A stretch of 64,000 nucleotides of DNA. Origin: Novipirellula galeiformis (lineage in GTDB: Bacteria > Planctomycetota > Planctomycetia > Pirellulales > Pirellulaceae). Under the pieces are notes generated by a model that searched no databases, was not told the origin of the DNA, and saw only the letters and a list, made by a program, of their open reading frames with translations. The translations under genes were made by a program, and so were the position numbers. Positions 26,224 to 35,116 of the stretch are shown piece after piece. Where the stretch lies: NCBI RefSeq assembly GCF_007860095.1, contig NZ_SJPT01000004.1:469260-533259 (forward strand), read 5' to 3'. Every line of letters starts with the position of its first letter. Position 1 is the stretch's first letter.

Positions 26224-28191
26224 ATGAGTCAATGGGTTTTTGCAGAACTGTCAGGCGCTGCTGTCCGGCGGGATCCACAAGAGACGGAGCTGTTTAAGAC
26301 GGAGGATGCCGGCGAAGGAGAGTATGCCGGAACGGATGCGTTGGTCCGTGAAGTCATTCAGAATTCGATGGATGCTGGAACTGGAGATGGACCGGTTCGT
26401 GTTCGATTCGCTTTGCACCCCCACGGTACGTCGCCAGGTAATAAACGACTGGCGGAATACTTTGCACGCCTTCAGCCGGGCCTGACCTATCGCGACGTCG
26501 AATTCAATGGCGACGGTGTACCTGCTCTACCAAACGGCTTCCTCGTTTGCGAGGATTTTGGGACTCGCGGACTCGGTGGCGATCCGTATCGTGCGACCGA
26601 CCCACCAAACGGTACGAAGGGGGAAGACTTTTTCTGGTTCTGGCGAAACATTGGTCGCAGTGGAAAAACGGGCGATGATTTGGGACGTTGGGGACTTGGC
26701 AAAACAGTCTACCGGGCAGCCAGCCGTGTTGGGTGTATGCTCGGCATGACCGTGCGGCACGCCGATGGGCAGAAGCTTCTCATGGGACAAGCCGTGCTAA
26801 AAATTCACAAACACCAGGGGACGGAGCATGCGGCGGAAGGCTACTGGTGCGGGGGGTGCAACGAGACGGATACCGTGCTCCCAATCAATGACGAAGCAGC
26901 CCTCGCACAATTTGCTTCAGAGTGGAATCTGACACGGAAAAACGAACCGGGGCTTTCGGTCGTTGTTCCCTTCGTTGCAGACGAGTTAAAAGCGGAAAGC
27001 ATTCTGCGACTGGTTGCGGTTAACTTCTTCGTGCCAGTCGTTCAAAAGCGTCTGGTTGTCGAGATCGCAGGCGATGGACTCCCAGGTGGACAGACCGAGT
27101 ATCGCGTTGACGATCAGACGATCGGATCGGTTTGCAAGAAGCTCAGCTGGACTGGCAAGGCACGACAGAAACTGAACACACCACCTCCAGTCGAATTTGC
27201 AAAGAAATGTTTCGACGCAACGAGGGACGTGGTCTCAACCAAGCTGCTAGGTGAATCCCGTATTCCTTCAATGACTGAGGAGGCATTCGACTCGGAGACG
27301 CTACAGAAACTGCGAAAAAGTTTTGCAGATGAAGAGTTAGTAGCCATCCGAGTTCAGTCCGCACTGCCAAAGAAGGCTGGAGGTCATGAAATTGGCGAGC
27401 TGAATGTATATCTACAACGCACTGCGGTGAACGATCGATTTGAGTCGTATTACGTCCGCGAAGGGATGACGATTACTCGGCTCAATTCCAAGCCGTCCAT
27501 GCGGGGCACCCGCGCGTTGGTTACCGTTGATCCTGGTCCGCTCGCGTCATTGCTTGGTGACACGGAGGGGCCATCCCATGTTAGTTGGGATACGTCCAAC
27601 GATGAACGCCCGAACCGAGTCTGGAAGACTTGGAAGGGACGCGTCAAGTTTTTTGCCAAGATCGTGGACTCGCTCGTCGAGCTGCTGACTCCACCTCCCG
27701 AGGAGGCCGACTTTGATCTTCTCAGTGACTTCTTCTCGATAGAGCAGCTCGAATCGCCGCAGAGAAAGCGAAAACCCAAATCTGACGGTGAACGAACACG
27801 AGACTTTGATCCGCCAGAGCCATCGCCGCGATGGTACCGAATGCACGGCAGAGAAGGCGGTTTTCAAATCTGCGATTCCAGCCAGCTTCCAACTCCCGTC
27901 GGAGCTTCACTCCGTGTTTCCGTTGCCTATGATATGCCTAGCGGAAATCCTATGAAACACTGGAGCAATTTTGACTTTGATTTCCGTACAAAGAACGGAC
28001 CGATCAAGGTCACTGGAAAAGGAATTACTGCGGCCGCGAAGGACGGCAACGTAATCGAGATGAAGATCAAGAAAGAAGACTTCAGTTTGAATGCAAGCGG
28101 ATTTGACATTCATCGAGACTTGATCGTCCGGATCGACGAAGTCCAAGAGGATCCGGAACAAACGGAAGTATCAGCGGAGATGATGTCATGA
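26224..28191 (+). CDS. GHKL (Hsp90/MutL-fold) ATPase, island protein
   Basis: Protein of 655 residues with an N-terminal GHKL ATP-binding fold: the N box VREVIQNSMDAG (Glu43, Asn47, Asp50), the G1 box LVCEDFGTRGL (Asp111) and the G2 lid WGLGKTVY (156-163). The middle (about 230-400) has the mixed character of a transducer domain, and the last 200 residues include an acidic/basic linker and a beta-rich end (HWSNFDFDFRTKNGPIKV). AGGT before ATG 26224 supports this start. Its stop overlaps the next gene in ATGA form, so it is translated with it. GHKL ATPases of this sort occur in several conflict systems, but I could not assign a named one. The role is likely ATP-gated control of a partner effector. 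Confidence 0.8.
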   Translation: MSQWVFAELSGAAVRRDPQETELFKTEDAGEGEYAGTDALVREVIQNSMDAGTGDGPVRVRFALHPHGTSPGNKRLAEYFARLQPGLTYRDVEFNGDGVPALPNGFLVCEDFGTRGLGGDPYRATDPPNGTKGEDFFWFWRNIGRSGKTGDDLGRWGLGKTVYRAASRVGCMLGMTVRHADGQKLLMGQAVLKIHKHQGTEHAAEGYWCGGCNETDTVLPINDEAALAQFASEWNLTRKNEPGLSVVVPFVADELKAESILRLVAVNFFVPVVQKRLVVEIAGDGLPGGQTEYRVDDQTIGSVCKKLSWTGKARQKLNTPPPVEFAKKCFDATRDVVSTKLLGESRIPSMTEEAFDSETLQKLRKSFADEELVAIRVQSALPKKAGGHEIGELNVYLQRTAVNDRFESYYVREGMTITRLNSKPSMRGTRALVTVDPGPLASLLGDTEGPSHVSWDTSNDERPNRVWKTWKGRVKFFAKIVDSLVELLTPPPEEADFDLLSDFFSIEQLESPQRKRKPKSDGERTRDFDPPEPSPRWYRMHGREGGFQICDSSQLPTPVGASLRVSVAYDMPSGNPMKHWSNFDFDFRTKNGPIKVTGKGITAAAKDGNVIEMKIKKEDFSLNASGFDIHRDLIVRIDEVQEDPEQTEVSAEMMS

Positions 28192-28967
28192 TCAAGCGAT
28201 TCAACTCATTGGGGCGAAAACGAGTCCCCAGAGACTGCGTCACGATCGAGGTGGAAGACGGAGCTCCGCGTCGGTTTTCAGCCCATATCGATTTTGGAAG
28301 TCACAGTTGGGATACGAATGGAACCGTTGTCCTAGAAGCAACCTGTGCGGGTTCTTCATTGGTTCAGCGGTTTGACTGCGGGACTGTCGGGCAACTCAAA
28401 CAGCCGGCCGGTTTGCCGCTCAACGACCTTCACGGACAAAACGTGTTCTTCTCTCTGAAGATCATTGATACAAGCCAGCGGATCGGCCGATTGCTCGGCG
28501 TTGCGGATAACATTCGTCCGTTCACAACAGGCAAGCAAACCGTCAGTGGACGAAAAGGAATCCTGCCGGTCGAACACGCACCGCTGGGGCAAGAACTTTG
28601 GAAATTGGAGTTTCGCGAGCACGACGTTTTCCTGTTGGTCAATCAAGATGTCCCTAGCCTATCGGAAAGTATCCGCTCCGATCCTGTGTTCTTTTCATTG
28701 ATTTATCCGCAAGTTATGCGACAGGTACTCCACCACGCAATTGCGGACGGAGCGGAACCCGACGAGGACGACGACCGTTGGCCGGTTCTTTGGTTGACCT
28801 TTGGTCGAAAGCTTCACCCCGATCACGAAGAACCGCCGGCACCTACTGATGGCGATGAACTCATCGATGACTGGGTAGAAATGGTCGTTGCGGAGTTCTG
28901 CAAGTTGCACGAACTGAAAAACAAGTACGCCAACTCCGGATATGCTTCCGGATATGGGGAGGACTAA
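28188..28967 (+). CDS. uncharacterised 259-residue partner of GHKL ATPase
   Basis: I do not recognise this protein. It is 259 residues, soluble, without signal peptide or membrane span. The N-terminal half looks beta-rich (FSAHIDFGSHSWDTNGTVVL, then GSSLVQRFDCGTVG), the middle has LGVADNIRPF and a strand-rich stretch (LGQELWKLEFREHDVFLLV), and the C-terminal part is acidic and helical, ending in a flexible Gly/Tyr tail. It overlaps the GHKL ATPase stop by four bases (ATGA) and is followed four bases later by another gene, so the three form one translational unit. It may be an adaptor or sensor for the ATPase. Confidence 0.72.
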   Translation: MIKRFNSLGRKRVPRDCVTIEVEDGAPRRFSAHIDFGSHSWDTNGTVVLEATCAGSSLVQRFDCGTVGQLKQPAGLPLNDLHGQNVFFSLKIIDTSQRIGRLLGVADNIRPFTTGKQTVSGRKGILPVEHAPLGQELWKLEFREHDVFLLVNQDVPSLSESIRSDPVFFSLIYPQVMRQVLHHAIADGAEPDEDDDRWPVLWLTFGRKLHPDHEEPPAPTDGDELIDDWVEMVVAEFCKLHELKNKYANSGYASGYGED

Positions 28968-28971
28968 TCAA

Positions 28972-29721
28972 ATGCATCTAAGACAGTTCAATAAAGCCGG
29001 TGTCGAAGCGTTTCGCAGATTCCTTGAAGCGTGTCGGGAGAATCCCAAAGAGCCAGTGCCAGTGGATTTGCTCGAGAGTCACGAACATACCGTGTTGACG
29101 TCCAAACAGATCGTTGTTGAGCCACGAGAGTTTTCTTCGCGACGCCAAGCCGCAGATTATTTCCAGGATCTCCTTTCTCCGATACCACCGGATGCGGTCA
29201 GAAAAGACGCTGGAATCTGGACGTGGCTTTCACTGTTCTATTTTGATCAGATCTGCCCGACTGGTAATGGCAATCGAAAAGTCCGCAACGACTACACGTA
29301 CATCTACATGCCCGACGAATCGCGGTACTTCTACCGACACTTGCTATTTATTGCGTGGCAAGTCAAGCAGGTTGCTCCGGAATGCAACAGACTGTTTCTC
29401 GATTCATCGCTAGTCACTCTCGACAAGTTGACAACGGAAGTATTCAAACGCCTGTATTTAACTCGCATTCCTTGCCTCTTTGAATTGCTCGATCGGCTTT
29501 ATTGGGACTGCTCGAATAATCGCCCCGCAAAAGGGATCGTGTCCCCACACAAGATCAGTGCAGGCGATTTGGTGCATCGTTTTCCAACACGCATCCGTCA
29601 GCTGGAGAAAACCTACGACTTGCAAAGTTTGGATGCGGATCAGCTATTAGAAATCCTAGGCGATGAGTTTCGTCAGCGTGCAGCCACCTCCCAATCTCAA
29701 ATGGAGCTAAGTATGCAGTGA
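28972..29721 (+). CDS. uncharacterised 249-residue third member of the GHKL cassette
   Basis: Helical soluble protein of 249 residues. Conserved-looking blocks are LRQFNKAGVEAFRRFLEA at the start, DAGIWTWLSLFYFDQICP, then SRYFYRHLLFIAWQVKQ in the middle, and LVHRFPTRIRQLEKTYD at the end. The aromatic W-x-W and Y-x-H pattern suggests a structured family, but I cannot name it with confidence and see no nuclease motif. Strong GGGGAGG nine bases upstream of ATG 28972 and a four-base gap after the preceding gene fix the start; an in-frame ATG at 28942 lies inside that gene. As the last gene of the cassette it could be the effector or a structural partner. Confidence 0.7.
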   Translation: MHLRQFNKAGVEAFRRFLEACRENPKEPVPVDLLESHEHTVLTSKQIVVEPREFSSRRQAADYFQDLLSPIPPDAVRKDAGIWTWLSLFYFDQICPTGNGNRKVRNDYTYIYMPDESRYFYRHLLFIAWQVKQVAPECNRLFLDSSLVTLDKLTTEVFKRLYLTRIPCLFELLDRLYWDCSNNRPAKGIVSPHKISAGDLVHRFPTRIRQLEKTYDLQSLDADQLLEILGDEFRQRAATSQSQMELSMQ

Positions 29722-30089
29722 GCCACCCTGGAGTTTGACATCGCGACTTCTATTAGTCCTCGTAAAACTAGACGGGGTTGCTCAACTGAGTTGCGAATGA
29801 AGTTGAGCCTCAAAGTAGTACGACGACGCTTTAATTGAATCCTTCAACGAAAGCGTTCGGGCCGAGTGCCCAACAAAAATTTGTTTTTGTCGCTTGACGG
29901 CGCATAGGAGAAAATCGAAGCTGGGTGCATTGACAACAACGACCATCGACCTCACAACGTTTTTGGCAACCTGAAGACTCACGCTTGCTTCCCGGGTGAC
30001 AGCCGTTGCTTGGGGCTGTATCCTGGGAGATCCTTCCAAATGCTCCTTTGGATTCCCGCCTGTTCTTTGTGGTCGCAGAGACGTTGTCG
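29722..30089. other. 368-bp intergenic region before the HIT-PLD-helicase gene
   Basis: No gene seen. It contains a short A/T palindrome, aacaaaaatttgtt (about 29872-29885), and two imperfect ttgagc/gctcaa repeats near 29780-29810. Given the S24 domain of the downstream protein, this is where a self-recognised operator might lie, but I see no clear LexA box. Confidence 0.4.
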
Positions 30090-33000
30090 ATGAAATCTCC
30101 GTTTCTTTACGTTCCACCTGAGGATTGGATTGCCTCTAATGAGCTGGCGTTTGCCATCTTTGATGGGTTCCCTGTTGCTCCAGGCCACTCGCTGGTTGTT
30201 ACCAAACGGCTCGTGGCGACTTGGTTTGATGCTTCGCCGGCGGAACAAACCGCCTTGATGGAACTGGTTAACGTCGTCAAGCAGAAACTCGATGAAACAC
30301 TGCAGCCGAAACCCGACGGATATAACGTTGGGTTCAACGCGGGGGACGCTGCAGGACAGACCGTGGATCATGTTCATATCCATGTAATCCCGCGTTACCT
30401 CGGTGATGTCGCCGACCCGCGTGGTGGAGTGCGTCATGTGATCCCCGCGAAAGCAAATTATCTGATCGAGCAAAGCGAACCTCCGGCACCGGAGCCGGCC
30501 GATACCGATTTGCATTTGAGCGTAGGGCATCCGGAATCGCCGCTCTGGGAACACTTGGCCTGGCGGATTGCGGGTGCAAAATCAGTCGACGTGTTGGTGT
30601 CGTTTGTCCAGTCTTCGGGGCTGGATGTGATCGAGGAGCGACTCTTTGAAGCGATCGCCAACCAAGCGGTCGTGCGGATTTTGGTCAGCGACTATTTGTT
30701 CATCTCGGACCCTAAAGCACTGCGAACACTGTTGGGATGGTGCGAACTAGTGGCGGAAGACTCATCTTCACCGCGGTTGTCGGTCAAGATGATCGAGATG
30801 GCGAAGCTGCCGTCCAGTCCGGCATCGTTTCATCCCAAAGCGTGGCGGATCGTGGAGGAGTACCGCGACTTCATCTCAGTGGGAAGCAGTAATCTTTCAA
30901 AACCGGCGTTGTTGACCGGCGTGGAATGGAACCTGTTGTCAACCACCAATACGCAAGAGTCATCCCACGCCCAGTTTTCCGAACAGTTTGATTTGTTGTG
31001 GGACGTCGCCTCGCCACTGACGCCTGAGCTTGTCTCGAGTTACGAGCAAACCGCGGAGAAGTACCGCCGCGAGCATTTTGTCCCGGTCACGGTTGAACCG
31101 GTGCAAGTTCCCTCGCCTCGCGTTTGGCAGGTCGAGGCGCTGCAGGCACTTCAGCGTGTTCGCGACGCCGGCCATCGCCGGGCTCTTGTCGCCGTGGCGA
31201 CCGGGATGGGGAAGACTTGGTTGGCGGCGTTTGATGCCTGCCAATTCGGCGATTCCGTCGGTCGTCGTCCTCGAGTGCTGGTTATTGCCCACCGAGCTCA
31301 TATTCTGGCGCAATCCGAAGCGGTACTTTCGCGGCTACTGGACCACCGCTTCGCCGAAGGCTCGACGGCGTGGTACATCGGAGAACGCAGCGAGTTAGCG
31401 GGTGATCTGGTCGTTGCGTCGATTCAGAAGCTGTCGCGTCCCGAGGGGCTCAAACGGCTGGCCGAAGAACACTTTGACTACGTGATCATGGACGAAGTGC
31501 ATCACGCGAGTGCACCGAGCTATCGCCGCGTGTTGGCCCAACTCGATTGCGACTTTGCCCTTGGATTGACTGCGACTCCGGAACGTACCGACGGCGTCGA
31601 TGTGGCCACGATCTTTGACGACAACTTGGCCTATCACGCCACGATCGGTGATGGGATCGCCGAGGACTCGCTCGTCCCGTTTCACTACGTGGGGATCAAA
31701 GATACCGTCGACTTCCGGCAAATCCCCTGGCGAAACGGACGTTTCGACGTGGCGGAGCTAGAAGAACGAGTCGCTCGCAGCGAACGGATGGACAAGCTGT
31801 GGGTCGCGATGGAAAAGCATCCCGCGGATCGCACGCTGGTATTTTGTTGCTCGCGTCGTCATGCCTTGTTTGCTCGCGATTGGCTGAAGGCGAAGGATGT
31901 CTCGTCCGCAGCGGTCTTTTCGGGCGAGGGAAGCGACAGCTACGGCGAATCGCTCGCGCGACTTCGCAGCGGCGAACTCCAGACGTTGTGCGTGGTCGAC
32001 ATGTTCAACGAAGGGCTCGACATTCCCGCGGTGGATCGTGTCGTGATGCTTCGACCGACGGAATCAAAAATCATCTTTCTTCAGCAGTTGGGGCGTGGTC
32101 TGCGTGCCAGTGAAGGGAAGTCGCGGCTGTTAGTGATCGACTTTGTTGGCAACCATCGCATTTTTGCGCAGCGCATCGTGCACTTGTTATCGCTGCGTTC
32201 GGGTAGCGATAAATGGCAACCGCTGAAGGATTGGCTGGCGGGAAAACAGGCAGATCTACCTGAGGGCTGTTTGTTAGATGTCGAGCTTGACGCCAAGGAC
32301 ATGCTGAAAAAGTTTCTTCCCAAGGGCAAAACTGCGTCGATCGAAGGCTATCGCGCGATCCGAGATGAACTGGGCCGCCGTCCTTCGGCATTAGAAGTGT
32401 TTAGTCGCGGCTATTTGCCAAAAACGATTGGCGCAGGCGAGGGAAGTTGGTTCGAATTCGCCAAGGCCGAAGGAGATTTGGACGCACGGGAAGAAGAAGC
32501 AGCCGCTCTGTTTGCGGACTGGCTTAAGACCCTGGAGACGACCAGTCTGAACAAATCGTACAAAATGGTCGTGCTACGAGCATTGCTGGATTCCGGCCAA
32601 ATGTTCACGGGCGTCGACTTGTTCGAGTTCGCCAAAGCGTGTCGTCGATTCATGCAAAACCACGACGTGCTAAGACGAGATCTGACTGGATCAAATCATG
32701 CGGTCGACCATGAAACGGCGACAGACGAAGACTGGGCGAAGTGGTGGAGCGATTGGCCAATCGATCGCTGGCTCGACCAGCAAAATGGGTCGGTGTGGTT
32801 TGCAATGAAGGACGGATTGTTTCAATCGACGATTGATTGTCCGGATCATTTGAAGCCGACGCTTGAATCACTGAGCGAAGAACTGGTCGATTGGCGACTT
32901 GCGGCGTATACCCGCAGCCGACGCTTAATCCCAACCGATGATGGCGTGATCCATTTTGAAGCGAAAGTATCGCATTCGGGTGGCCGCCCGATCCTCCGAT

Positions 33001-33803
33001 TCCCAGAAAGAGAGAAAACACCAGGGATTCCGCTTGGGCCAACGATGATGCAGTTGCCTGACGGGACCAAGTGGGAATTCAAGATGGTCAAGATTGCCTG
33101 CAATGTGGCGGCACCCGAAGGCGAAACGAAGAACCAGTTGGGCGAGCTGCTGCAAAAATGGTTTGGGCCGAAGGCAGGCTTGCCGGGAACGAACTTCCAT
33201 GTGCAGTTCACGAATCAGGACGGACAATGGCAGGTGTCACCATGCCCGGTCGAAGGGGCCATCCAAGGTGATGCCGCCGAGCAGGTTGATTCGGATGCCG
33301 AGATAGTCGTGCCAGAGATAGTCGGGCCGAAGGTGGCGAAGGCGGCGAGGTTCAATACGCATGCACCGGTTTACGATCTGTCGATCGCGGCAGGTGATTG
33401 GGGGCCTGAGGGAGTGCCGACGACGATCGGCTGGATTGCGGTTCCCAATCAACCGCTGAGCGAGGGAATGTTCGCCGCTCGCGTCACGGGCCATTCGATG
33501 GAGCCAAGGATACCGACGGGCTCTTGGTGCTTGTTCCGGCCCATCGATGCAGGATCTCGTGAAGGAAAGCTGCTGCTCGTGCAAGCCAACACCCACACGG
33601 ATCCCGAAGAGGGCGGCCGGTACACGATCAAACGCTATCACTCGACCAAGCACGTTTCCGGCGAGGACTGGCAGCATGCCACGATCGAGCTGCAGCCACT
33701 GAACAAGGATTATGCTCCGATCCAAGTGTCTGCGGAGCAAGCGGACGACTTGAGAGTGATCGGCGAATTCGTTGGCTTGATCGATCCGTCAGCGGAGGAG
33801 TGA
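30090..33803 (+). CDS. HIT - PLD - SF2 helicase - S24/LexA-like multidomain protein
   Basis: Protein of 1,237 residues with four recognisable modules. Residues 1-125 are a HIT nucleotide hydrolase/transferase, with PGHSLVVTKR and the His triad HVHIH (94-98). Residues 155-310 are a PLD-type nuclease half-site, with FHPKAW (HxK 248-250) and GSSNLS (265-270). Residues 340-720 are an SF2 helicase: Walker A ATGMGKT (370-376), DEVHHAS, LGLTATPERTDG, then DMFNEGLDIPAVD and QLGRGLRAS. After a long middle region, residues 1110-1230 form an S24 peptidase domain, with GHSMEPR (Ser1136) and YTIKRY (Lys1181), the dyad used by LexA and UmuD for self-cleavage. ATG 30090 begins the HIT fold. It probably cuts or unwinds invading nucleic acid, with activity controlled by proteolysis or nucleotide hydrolysis. 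Confidence 0.87.
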   Translation: MKSPFLYVPPEDWIASNELAFAIFDGFPVAPGHSLVVTKRLVATWFDASPAEQTALMELVNVVKQKLDETLQPKPDGYNVGFNAGDAAGQTVDHVHIHVIPRYLGDVADPRGGVRHVIPAKANYLIEQSEPPAPEPADTDLHLSVGHPESPLWEHLAWRIAGAKSVDVLVSFVQSSGLDVIEERLFEAIANQAVVRILVSDYLFISDPKALRTLLGWCELVAEDSSSPRLSVKMIEMAKLPSSPASFHPKAWRIVEEYRDFISVGSSNLSKPALLTGVEWNLLSTTNTQESSHAQFSEQFDLLWDVASPLTPELVSSYEQTAEKYRREHFVPVTVEPVQVPSPRVWQVEALQALQRVRDAGHRRALVAVATGMGKTWLAAFDACQFGDSVGRRPRVLVIAHRAHILAQSEAVLSRLLDHRFAEGSTAWYIGERSELAGDLVVASIQKLSRPEGLKRLAEEHFDYVIMDEVHHASAPSYRRVLAQLDCDFALGLTATPERTDGVDVATIFDDNLAYHATIGDGIAEDSLVPFHYVGIKDTVDFRQIPWRNGRFDVAELEERVARSERMDKLWVAMEKHPADRTLVFCCSRRHALFARDWLKAKDVSSAAVFSGEGSDSYGESLARLRSGELQTLCVVDMFNEGLDIPAVDRVVMLRPTESKIIFLQQLGRGLRASEGKSRLLVIDFVGNHRIFAQRIVHLLSLRSGSDKWQPLKDWLAGKQADLPEGCLLDVELDAKDMLKKFLPKGKTASIEGYRAIRDELGRRPSALEVFSRGYLPKTIGAGEGSWFEFAKAEGDLDAREEEAAALFADWLKTLETTSLNKSYKMVVLRALLDSGQMFTGVDLFEFAKACRRFMQNHDVLRRDLTGSNHAVDHETATDEDWAKWWSDWPIDRWLDQQNGSVWFAMKDGLFQSTIDCPDHLKPTLESLSEELVDWRLAAYTRSRRLIPTDDGVIHFEAKVSHSGGRPILRFPEREKTPGIPLGPTMMQLPDGTKWEFKMVKIACNVAAPEGETKNQLGELLQKWFGPKAGLPGTNFHVQFTNQDGQWQVSPCPVEGAIQGDAAEQVDSDAEIVVPEIVGPKVAKAARFNTHAPVYDLSIAAGDWGPEGVPTTIGWIAVPNQPLSEGMFAARVTGHSMEPRIPTGSWCLFRPIDAGSREGKLLLVQANTHTDPEEGGRYTIKRYHSTKHVSGEDWQHATIELQPLNKDYAPIQVSAEQADDLRVIGEFVGLIDPSAEE

Positions 33804-33829
33804 CGGTTGAGTCAGGGAACCGCGGCTAG

Positions 33830-33960
33830 TTCAAGTGTTAATTTATTCAGCCGCCACGCGTTAGCGTCCGGAGATTGCAATACCCGCGTTAGCGTCCGGT
33901 TCTATGATGACGAAACCGGGGCTAACGCCCAAACGGCTAATTTACTAAACGAAATAGGAT
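33830..33960. repeat. degenerate fragment of the intergenic composite element
   Basis: Contains cgcgttagcgtccgg twice (near 33857 and 33881) and then the right-arm sequence aaccggggctaacgcccaaacggctaattta found in the full elements. The left arm and both outer ends are missing. It separates the multidomain helicase gene from the NERD gene. Confidence 0.7.
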
Positions 33961-33993
33961 TGCCTGTTTAAAACTGCGAACGGAGAGTCATTG

Positions 33994-35016
33994 ATGATCT
34001 TAAAAGAAAAGGAATCTGCCCGGCCGACGGACCCAATGGGAAATGCGGGCTATGAAGCGGAAAAACAGATGGCGTTCTTCTTGCGACGCGCCTTTGCCGA
34101 GTCGCCCGAGGTGATGGTCTTTAATGATGTCACGTTTGAAAGGAACAACGAGCGAGCGCAGATTGATCATCTGGTGCTGCATCGCTTTGGTTTTGTGATC
34201 ATCGAAAGCAAGTCGATCACGGGCACCGTCGAGGTGAATGAGCATCTCGAGTTCATCAGGAAGTCGGGTAGCCGACGTGCGGGGATGCGATCGCCCATCG
34301 AACAGGGACGACTGCAGGCTCAGTTGCTGCAAAGCTTGCTCAATGACGCCAAGGAATCGCTCAGGGCGAAGAAGATGTTCGGAAAGATCCAGCCTCATTT
34401 TGGTGACCAACGCTTCCAGGTGTTTGTCGCGATCTCCGACCAGGGCGTGATCGAACGAAAGGGAGCCAACCCGCCTGAATTGATGAAGGCGGAACGGGTG
34501 GTCAACGAGATCGTGAAAAAGACGGAGACCTATCAGAAAACCCAAGGAGTGAAGGGCTTTGTCAATTATTTGACCGCAGGAAAAAAGGAAATGAAGCAAC
34601 TCGAAGAGCATCATATCCCCGCTTTCACGGACGAAGAGATGGAGTCGGTCAAGGACTTTCTGGCGAGTCGCCGCCGGGGTGCTGCGGCCGCGAAAAGTCC
34701 AAAGCCGCCGGCGGTTCCCAAGAAAGTGGCGATCGCAAAGGAGGTCGCATCGACGCAACCGTCAAACGGGGCACCGCCATTCGAAGTCAAGTGTGATGGC
34801 TGCGACGCCAAGGACGTTGAGATTTTGTATGGCCGCTACGGCTATTATTTCCGCTGTCGGGTCTGCGACACCAAGAAGACGGTGCCGCAAAAATGCGAAG
34901 TTTGTAGCGAGAAAGCGAAGCTTCGTAAGAAAGCGAACTGCTTCTATCGCGATTGCCAGTCGTGTGGCACCCCGATTCTGCTGCATACCAATCCGGCCGA
35001 ATCGGAAAGTAAGTGA
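33994..35016 (+). CDS. NERD-domain nuclease-related protein with C-terminal zinc ribbons
   Basis: Protein of about 340 residues. The N-terminal half is a NERD domain, a PD-(D/E)XK-like fold: GYEAEKQMAFFLRR supplies the early Glu, then QIDHLVLHRFGFVIIESKS gives the catalytic Asp and the E-x-K pair. A charged helical linker (LQSLLNDAKESLRAKKM onward) and an Ala/Pro/Lys-rich hinge follow. The end has two cysteine clusters, CDGCDAKD...CRVCDTKK and CEVCSEKA...CQSCG, typical of topoisomerase-type zinc ribbons that bind DNA. GGAGAG precedes ATG 33994. It is the last island gene on this strand, and a DNA-binding nuclease role in defence is likely but not shown. Confidence 0.83.
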   Translation: MILKEKESARPTDPMGNAGYEAEKQMAFFLRRAFAESPEVMVFNDVTFERNNERAQIDHLVLHRFGFVIIESKSITGTVEVNEHLEFIRKSGSRRAGMRSPIEQGRLQAQLLQSLLNDAKESLRAKKMFGKIQPHFGDQRFQVFVAISDQGVIERKGANPPELMKAERVVNEIVKKTETYQKTQGVKGFVNYLTAGKKEMKQLEEHHIPAFTDEEMESVKDFLASRRRGAAAAKSPKPPAVPKKVAIAKEVASTQPSNGAPPFEVKCDGCDAKDVEILYGRYGYYFRCRVCDTKKTVPQKCEVCSEKAKLRKKANCFYRDCQSCGTPILLHTNPAESESK

Positions 35017-35116
35017 GCTGCTAGGCGATCATGCACCGACTCCGTTGGCTTGGACGCGAGCATGCTTGAACACCGCAACGGAACTTGCCAAGAAACCCGC
35101 GGCTTCCATGGTTGGT

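Noticed and set aside
34000-34758. Minus-strand frame inside the NERD gene
   Set aside because: The plus strand encodes intact NERD and zinc-ribbon motifs; the antisense frame is a by-product of codon bias.
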